Assembly (NCBI RefSeq): GCF_037975245.1
Contig: NC_092576.1
Location: 23,065,611-23,129,610, forward strand
DNA length: 64,000 nt
From: Apostichopus japonicus
Lineage: Eukaryota; Echinodermata; Holothuroidea; Aspidochirotida; Stichopodidae
Reading direction: 5' to 3'
Numbering within the stretch: position 1 is the stretch's first letter; each line of letters starts with the position of its first letter. The notes under the pieces are model-generated. The model was given only the letters and a program-made list of their open reading frames with translations, was not told the DNA's origin and ran no database searches. Made by a program: the position numbers and the translations under genes. Of the stretch, positions 58,140-64,000 are shown one piece after another.

Positions 58140-60165
58140 TACTCATGATTTTAAAAGACTCTGCAAGATATTTTACAGGATTGTACAGGATTCTGGAGTC
58201 AATAAACATGGATATTAACAGGATTGTGCAGGATTGTTTTTAAAGTTTATGCAAGATAGTTTACAGGATCGTACATGACTTTTAAAAGACTACAAGATAA
58301 TTTACAGGATTGTACATGATTACTAAAATGTTATGCAAGATAATATTCAAAACTTTTAAAAGACAATGCAAGACAATTTACAGGATTGTAAAGGACTTTT
58401 AAAAAAAATTATGCAAACCAAATTACAAGATTTAACAGCAGTTTGAAAGACTATTTACAGGATTGCATTGTACTTTTAATATATTTTCATGAGAAATTAC
58501 AGGATTGTGCATGACTTTTAAAGGACTATGCAAGGCAATTTAAAGGATTGTGCAGGATTATTAAAAGATTATGCAAGATAATATACAGGATTGTACAGGA
58601 CTTTTAAAAGACTATGCAAGACAATTTACAGGGCTGGACAGGATTTTTGAAATACTATACAAGATTATATACAGGATTGTACAAGACTTTAGAAAGACTA
58701 TGCAAGATAATATACAGGATGGAACTGGATTTTCAAAGACTGCAAGAAATTATAAAGTATTTTAAAAGATTATGCAAGATAATTTACAGGATTGTACAGG
58801 ACTTTTGAAAGACTATGCAAGATAATATACAGGATTGTACAGGACTTTTGAAAGAATATGCAAGATAATAAATAGGATTGTACAGGATTTTGGAAAAAAC
58901 TATACAAGATTATATACAGGATTGTACAAGACTTTAGAAAGACTATGCAAGATAATATACAGGATGGAACCGGATTTTTCAAAGACTGTGCAAGAAATTA
59001 TAAAGTATTTTAAAAGATTATGCAAGATAATTTACAGGATTGTACAGAATTTATGAAAGACTATGGAAGATAATAAACAGGATGGAACAGGATTTTTGAA
59101 AAACTATACAAGATTATATACAGGATTGTACAAGACTTTAGAAAGACTATGCAAGATAATATACAGGATGGAACCGGATTTTTCAAAGACTGTGCAAGAA
59201 ATTATAAAGTATTTTAAAAGATTATGCAAGATAATATACAGGATTGTACAGAATTTATGAAAGACTATGGAAGAAAATAAACAGGATGGAACAGGATTTT
59301 TGAAAGACTATGCAAGATAATTTACAGGATTGTACAGGACTTTGAAAGACTGTGCAAGATAATTTACGGGATTGTAAAGGACTTTTGAAAGACTATGCAA
59401 AATAAATAACAGGATTGTAAAGGACTTTTAAAAGATTATGCAAGAAAATATACAAGATTGTACAGGATTTTTGAAAGACTATGCAAGATAATATACATGA
59501 TTGTACAGAATTTTTGAAAGACTATGCAAGACAACTTACAGGATTGTACAGGATTTTTGAAATACTATGCAAGATAATATACAGGATTGTACAAGACTTT
59601 AGAAAGACTATGCAAGATAATTTACAGGATTGTACAGGACTTTTAAAAGACTATGCAAGATAATTACAAGATCGTAAAGGACTTTTAAAAGACTATGCAA
59701 GATAAATACAGGATCGTAAAGGACTTTTAAAAGATTATGCAAGAAAATTTACAGGATTGTACAGGACTTTTGAAAGACAATGCAAGATAATATACAGGAT
59801 GGAACTGGATTTTCAAAGACTGCAAGAAATTATACAGTATTTTAAAAGATTATGCAAGATCATTTACAGGGTTTTACAGGACTTTTGAAAGACTATGCAA
59901 GATAGTATACAGGATTGTACAGGACTTTTGAAAGACTATGCAAGATAATTACAGGATCATAAAGGACTTTAAAAAATTATGCAAGAAAATTTACAGGATT
60001 GTATCGGATTTTTGAAAGACTATGCAAGATAATATACAGGATTGAACCGGATTTTTCAAAGACTATGCAAGAAATTATACAGGATTTTAACAGATTTGCA
60101 AGCTAATTTACAGGATTGTTTAGGATTTTTAAAAGGTTATGCATGACAAATTAAAGGATTGTTCA
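58140..60165. repeat. 43-bp minisatellite, about 45 degenerate copies
   Basis: Unit: AGGATTGTACAGGACTTTTG, AAAGACTATGCAAGATAATTTAC (in two pieces). Example spacing: ACTTTTGAAAG at 58801 and 58844. Part of the array has a higher-order period of about 204 bp (CGGATTTTTCAAAGACTG at 58971 and 59175). Derived ORFs (QDNIQDCTGLLKDYAR-type) are repeat translations. Copies in reverse orientation occur at 63476-63590. Confidence 0.93.
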
Positions 60166-60694
60166 TAATTTATGAGAGCGAAGTTCTTCCAGTATATAAT
60201 TTAATACGCAGCATACACCTGCATTATTTTGATGTGATTGAGACGAGCTCGCATCTATATTTAGATCAGTGATTCATAGTCTATGAAAGTAAAACGCATA
60301 TTGCCAAGTCAAGATCAAGATAAAAATAATTAATGTATAAGTTATATTGTGATTCAACTTTTCCCAATTTATCATTATTTTGAATTTTGAAATAAATAAT
60401 TATATTCATAATTTTCAGTGACACGAAACTCTCAAATTGGGAGGCAATTTTCTCCATTTTTGATAATCACATTGTGTACGAGGTTAAAGTTGACCTTTGA
60501 CCCCAACACCATATTCAATTCGAAACCGCGAAGCAACGCGTACCACAGCTGTTTAACTTTTGCACAGCGTAAGCATTGCCCGACATAGTTTTACACGAAC
60601 ACTCTGATACAAATAAATTGATTTACAAAATAATTTTTGTGGAAATTTCTAAGCAACTTTCAACTGTTACTCACCCAAGAAGGTCTACAGAAGA
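60166..60694. other. Upstream region of the plus-strand gene
   Basis: Unique sequence. TGACCTTTGACC near 60492 gives two TGACC half-sites. No TATA box or initiator can be called with confidence. Confidence 0.4.
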
Positions 60695-60737
60695 ATGGAA
60701 TTATTAACCGCCTACCTGTTATTCCTTAAACTTGGAG
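60695..60737 (+). CDS. Possible first coding exon with signal-peptide-like start
   Basis: ATG followed by 13 further codons, MELLTAYLLFLKLG, and one leftover base, then GTAAAA (donor GGAG/GTAAAA). The hydrophobic stretch would suit a signal peptide or membrane anchor. It is in phase with the next two exon candidates (phase 1, then phase 1). No family recognised. Confidence 0.4.
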
Positions 60738-61611
60738 GTAAAACTAATGTTAATTGTTAGGCCACTAGTACTATTATGGTTAGTGTAACTGTCGTTAGGC
60801 TGGCGTTTTGCAATACACAAGTGCAATGACAGTGAGTAGCTTAGGCTTCTACTGTGGCATTCTTAACACCAAACTGCATTATAAACATCAGTTAAAATTG
60901 TGTTATGTGTGTTTTGGGCTAGATTGAACGCAGTGGCACATCATCTTCTATGTATTTCCAAACAAGTGCTGGGACTAAGACTCAATACTTTATTTGAAGC
61001 CTAAGCTACACTCATTTGGTAAAGTTTTCCTGTAGTTTCCCATGTGAATCTAAATGGGTACAGGGTAGGGCCTGTATTCTATGTGATTGTATAAAGCAAG
61101 GCTAAATCTTCAAACATACAGTACTAGTACAGTACTGTATATACTTATAGTACAGTATATACTTTAGCACTAGCCTACTAGTAAGACTAAATGAAACGAT
61201 CGAAAGACAAACTTAGTGTAACAAAGTACTGATACTTCTCTAGCCTAGGTGCGAACAGGCTTGTTAATGTTAAGTGAGTCAGCAATATAACAACTAAAAA
61301 CGATTAGGCCTATAGTATAAATAAGTTGGTTCAGTGCATTTGTGTTTCTAAAATTTTATATTTTTAGATCATAAAAACAAACAAAGATTTAGCCTATGTT
61401 TTATTATCTCTGTAGTCTGGGCATTTGATTCTGGTTGCAATGATGAGGACACTCTGGTTCAAATGTTTAGCGTTATACAGTCTGCATCAAACTTTGGAAT
61501 TGCTTTTTTGAGACTATTGTGGAAGCAAATCTCACAATACTTTGTGGTAACAACTTTATTTCATTTTCCTCAAATGATGAATACTTCTGATTTGCTGTTT
61601 CCTTTTTCCAG
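60738..61611. other. Intron candidate with an unexplained open segment
   Basis: Within it, 61416-61621 is open after TTTATTATCTCTGTAG and reads VWAFDSGCNDEDTLVQMF..., with a GTG/GTAACA donor-like site near 61541. Spliced that way it would leave a phase that does not fit exon 2 at 61612, so it is an alternative exon or a chance ORF. TAC/AGTACTGTA words near 61120-61165 resemble satellite I's TACTG block. Confidence 0.35.
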
Positions 61612-61644
61612 GAAGAATTGAAAAGCCAAATATCCAGGTCAAGG
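61612..61644 (+). CDS. Small second exon of the plus-strand gene
   Basis: 33 nt. Strong acceptor TTTGCTGTTTCCTTTTTCCAG and donor AAGG/GTGAGG. Read in phase 1 it gives (G)RIEKPNIQVK and leaves one base. Phase matches the exons on each side. Confidence 0.42.
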
Positions 61645-61761
61645 GTGAGGTTTCCTGTGATATACTACACCAGTGTGGAGGCAACAAGAGAAGTGTAGAA
61701 AAGTGTTATGTATGGCTTAAAGACATTTTGTGTTAAGTTGATATATGTGTACCCTTTGCAG

Positions 61762-61829
61762 GACCGAAGAGTTTTTCCGAGAGTCCAAAAAGCAAAGGAA
61801 CAAGTGCTATAGAGAAAAAAGATGGAAAA
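61762..61829 (+). CDS. Third exon of the plus-strand gene
   Basis: 68 nt. Acceptor TATGTGTACCCTTTGCAG, donor GGAAAA/GTGAGTTT. In phase it reads (G)PKSFSESPKSKGTSAIEKK..., a Lys/Ser-rich, probably disordered stretch, and leaves in phase 0. No fourth exon was found before the Penelope-like relic at 62.1 kb; the gene may continue beyond the window. Confidence 0.42.
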
Positions 61830-62134
61830 GTGAGTTTAACTAAATAATTGTACCCAACTGTTTAATGACAATAAAGATACTTTTCATAACCTGTTTTAAA
61901 AGAAAAACAGTCTGGTACATCATTTACGTGCAAGCTTCATAAGTAAGGCGGATTTTTAACAGATTTGGGATGATTATTTACATTATAAACATGATTATTA
62001 AGCTTTGAAAAACAACTTGGTGTTATACTGTGCAAAGCAAACAATTATTTGGAAAAGCTGCTATTCCTTGCTTATCATTTAAGGGAACTAGATTTAAATG
62101 TTTACCTCCCAATATGTTGTGTAAAAGTAAGTTG
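61830..62134. other. Intron-like sequence, nothing recognised
   Basis: AT-rich sequence between the third exon candidate and the Penelope-like relic. Confidence 0.5.
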
Positions 62135-62173
62135 GCCTGACGTTTCGATCCTAGCAGGATCTTCTTCAGAGGC
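62135..62173 (-). ncRNA. Degenerate hammerhead-like motif at the PLE 3' end
   Basis: Minus strand 5' to 3': GCCT (stem I), CTGAAGA (fits the core CUGANGA), one extra A, GATCC TGCTA GGATC (stem II), GAAA, CG, TC and the predicted cleavage site, then AGGC (stem I partner of GCCT). Stem III is the minimal palindrome ACGU. Apart from the extra A after the core, all conserved parts are present in the type I order. Activity is doubtful because of the insertion. Confidence 0.6.
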
Positions 62174-62255
62174 TAAATGACAAGTTACAGTAACAGAGGG
62201 GACAAAAACACGCACAGAATACAGACAGGTTAATGAGCACGGTGAACACAATGAG

Positions 62256-62475
62256 ATGGATGAAAGGGGATTATAAGTAGAAAGCAACAGGAGAAGAGGA
62301 GAGGAAGGAGATAAACTGTGGAGGGACAAAGAGAGGATTAAAGGCACAGGGTAGGGAATAAACTGGAGAGGGACAAAGACAGAAAGGTGTGAAGAAAAAT
62401 GGAGGGGAAGAGAGCTGTGAGAAGAAGAGTGAAAGGGGGGGGGGAGGGAGAAAGGGGAGAAGGAGTAGGGAACAA
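62256..62475. repeat. Purine-rich tract
   Basis: GAGAGGAAGGAG and GGAGAGGGACAAAGA-type words, with a G-run at 62437-62446. It lies in the 3' UTR of the PLE relic. Frames here are low-complexity Ser/Leu or Arg/Glu. Confidence 0.8.
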
Positions 62476-62482
62476 AGGAAAG

Positions 62483-62941
62483 TTAGTCATGTCCTTCCTG
62501 AATGTTCAGCCCATGAGGTTGAATGGTACGGAGGCGTTGCATCCAGAGCCTCTCTCTGCTGATTCGTACTAGGTCAGGACGGCTACCTAAGGATTCAATC
62601 CCCTGTAGGGACATGTCGTTAATGGTATGGTTGGGAAGGTTAAAATGTTCTCCAACTGGGGTCTCAGTCTTCATGGTGTTGACTGTGGATCTGTGACCAT
62701 AGAATCGCTTCTTGAGGGTGGTTTTGGTTTCGCCAACATACTGGATGCCGCAAACTCTACAAGAGATCAGATAGATGACATTGGTGGTAGTGCAAGTGAT
62801 GTGACCCTTAGTCTTGTGTGTGAGTTGCATGCTGTGGCTGGTGATGGAATTGGATTCAACAATGTGGTGGCTGCAGACGATGCATCTCGAAGTACGATCA
62901 CATTTGAAGGTACCATGCTGAATGGGTGTGGGGTTATTCAA
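62483..62941 (-). pseudogene. GIY-YIG endonuclease domain of a Penelope-like element (5'-truncated)
   Basis: 152 residues, uninterrupted, ending at TAA 62483-62485. The N-terminal part has a Cys/His cluster (FKCDRTSRCIVCSHH, about residues 12-27). The GIY-YIG core follows: NVIYLISCRVC, IQYVGETKTTLKKR, H, then PVGEHFN, H, and RERLWMQRLRT..PHGLN near the end, which is the usual PLE pattern (YL...C..QYVGET...R...H and E..W...L.T..P.GLN). The catalytic candidates Tyr, Arg and Glu are present. The reverse transcriptase that should precede it in the same polypeptide is absent, so this is a dead fragment even though this part is intact. The first Met is only the first in the open frame. Confidence 0.85.
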
Positions 62942-63475
62942 ACTGACAGCATATTGCTGTCACTTAACTTGTTAACTTGTACCGTCGAGTCGTGTCTGAC
63001 CCCTGGTGATGACCATGACTTTCATCCTCCAATCCTTCCGGCTCCTGGTTGCCCCTCGCAGTCCATCCACAGTCAGCCCAGTTGCCTGCTTGACACCATC
63101 CATCCAAAGTAGCTGTCACTTCCAAGTTAATTTTTCAGAGGAATTTTTCTAGACACTTCTTTTTTCAAAGTTGGATTTAACTTTAAACCCATATTATTAT
63201 TTTGTTTTTAACAGTTATTGTTTGACATTAAATTACTTTTAGTTTTATATTTAAATCCAGGAAATGGAAAGTATGTTGCTGTCACTTACAACTTAACTTT
63301 TCAATGGAGATCTTCTGGACAGTTTTTTCTTAAAAGTGGCTTTAACCAACACTATTATAGACTGATGGTGACTTTTAATTGGCAAAGTCATCTTTCCACT
63401 TTTGCCTGTTTTTTCTTTAAAGAACTAACATTTCTAGTTATCAGTCTGTACAAATGCCAATAAACAGTATTCAGA
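62942..63475. other. Unassigned sequence right of the PLE relic
   Basis: A GC-richer patch at 62990-63115 (GTGTCTGACCCCTGGTGATG, TCCGGCTCCTGG) looks like part of a dispersed repeat. TTGCTGTCACTTA recurs at 62953 and 63279, with a similar word at 63111, suggesting a degenerate repeat of about 165 bp. No gene is seen. The ORF at 62627-63112 plus is largely the antisense of the GIY-YIG domain. Confidence 0.4.
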
Positions 63476-63590
63476 TCTGTAAATTACCTTGCATAATCTT
63501 TTTAATAGTCATGTACAATCCTGTAAATTATCTTGCATAATCTTTAAACATTCCTGTACAATCCTGAATATTATCTTGAATAGTATTTAA
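63476..63590. repeat. Inverted copies of the 43-bp minisatellite
   Basis: About 2.5 units in reverse orientation: TACAATCCTGTAAATTATC and TTGCATAATCTTTAAA are reverse complements of the unit found at 58140-60165. They lie 3.3 kb away from that array. Confidence 0.85.
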
Positions 63591-63611
63591 AACCAGAATG
63601 AAAACATTTCA

Positions 63612-64000
63612 TGGTTCCTTGTTATTGCATTAAATGTCTGAAAATTAACTTTGACCTTGTATAAATTTACACACAAAGGTCAGCCAGGTGTCAACCTATT
63701 GACATTTTTGATCGGAAGGTACCTTTGATATCCAAATCTAGCATCAAAACCAAACATTTTCTTTTTCGCCCGTTTTCTCCCAAACTAAGCACATTTTTTC
63801 TAATGTGACCTTTGACCTTTTGACCTTGGTTTCAAATGTAGTTTGATCTGCTGATTCCAAAAATCAACACGACAAGTCTGTACAGCCATCCTAACTCCGA
63901 CAGAAAACTTTGACCCCATATAAGTTCGCACACAAAGGTCACACTGGGGTCAACCTATCGATATTTATGATCGGAAGGTACCTTTGACATCTGAAAATAG
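63612..64000. mobile_element. Partial copy of the TGACCT-rich dispersed element
   Basis: Starts with GGTTCCTTG, like 46560, then jumps to ATTGCATTAAATGTCTGAAA (internal region at about 46908 and 47209) and continues with AAAGGTCA, CAACCTATTGACATTTTTGATCG and GGAAGGTACCTTTGA words to the window end. An internally deleted copy that runs out of the window. Confidence 0.75.
63806..63826 (-). promoter_or_regulatory. Triple TGACCT cluster (DR1 plus DR2 spacing)
   Basis: TGACCT T TGACCT TT TGACCT: three perfect half-sites with 1- and 2-bp spacing, in the second copy of the dispersed element. Binding is inference. Confidence 0.35.

Larger units (their letters stand above)
62100..62945 (-). mobile_element. 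3' portion of a Penelope-like element (PLE)
   Basis: Minus strand: a GIY-YIG endonuclease ORF (62483-62941), then a purine/pyrimidine-biased spacer (62256-62475), then a hammerhead-like motif (62135-62173). PLEs encode reverse transcriptase with a C-terminal GIY-YIG endonuclease and carry hammerhead motifs in their terminal repeats, so the order seen here fits the 3' end of such an element. The reverse transcriptase is missing; sequence right of 62945 is unrelated, so the copy is 5'-truncated. Confidence 0.8.

Noticed and set aside
58571-59663. Several 60-73 codon plus-strand ORFs with QDNIQDCTG and KTLERLCKI repeats
   Set aside because: Readings of the 43-bp minisatellite. The 43-bp unit shifts frame at every copy, so no stable protein repeat exists.
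62627-63112. 161-codon plus-strand ORF
   Set aside because: Mostly antisense to the GIY-YIG coding region, continuing by chance into unrelated sequence.

Overview
The window looks like nuclear DNA of an invertebrate animal, most likely a marine deuterostome such as an echinoderm. It is AT-rich, non-coding for most of its length, and packed with satellites, foldback elements, microsatellites and retroelement relics. Spliced exons with GT..AG borders replace long ORFs. The frequent TAGGCCT words and the element types fit an echinoderm, but no single-copy marker gene confirms this.

Layout: 1-2.4 kb has no gene I can support. 2.39-17.57 kb is a satellite of about 60 monomers (216-250 bp) with two higher-order duplications and one inserted foldback element. 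18.29-36.1 kb is a second, more complex tandem array with units of about 985 bp. Every full unit carries, on the minus strand, the same 67-nt exon-like segment with AG/GT borders and an open frame (17 copies). A LINE 3'-end relic is inserted near the array's right edge. 36.1-56.7 kb is mostly unique AT-rich sequence holding small minus-strand exons of an unrecognised, probably helical repeat protein, with MITE-like elements and microsatellites in its introns. Five of these exons (56.6, 53.6, 52.6, 51.5 and 40.3 kb) join in consistent phase. Another at 37.1 kb joins in phase to the 67-nt exon of the array. 57.4-60.2 kb holds a 21-bp and then a 43-bp minisatellite. 60.7-61.8 kb holds three small plus-strand exons of another unrecognised gene, starting with a possible signal peptide. 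62.1-62.95 kb is the 3' end of a Penelope-like element (GIY-YIG endonuclease, minus strand), followed by a hammerhead-like motif. 63.6-64.0 kb is a partial copy of a dispersed element also present at 46.6-47.9 kb.

The most striking object is at 53.03-53.38 kb, minus strand: two type I hammerhead ribozyme motifs exactly 300 bp apart. They bracket a unit with RNA polymerase III A/B-box-like sequences and a (TA)n tract. This is the layout of metazoan retrozymes and of SINE-like hammerhead elements, which are thought to be mobilised by Penelope-like elements, and a relic of one lies 9 kb away. The second most interesting object is the 17-fold exon array.

All calls come from reading the sequence by eye. 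Exon borders, RNA folds and repeat boundaries are approximate unless base positions are given.
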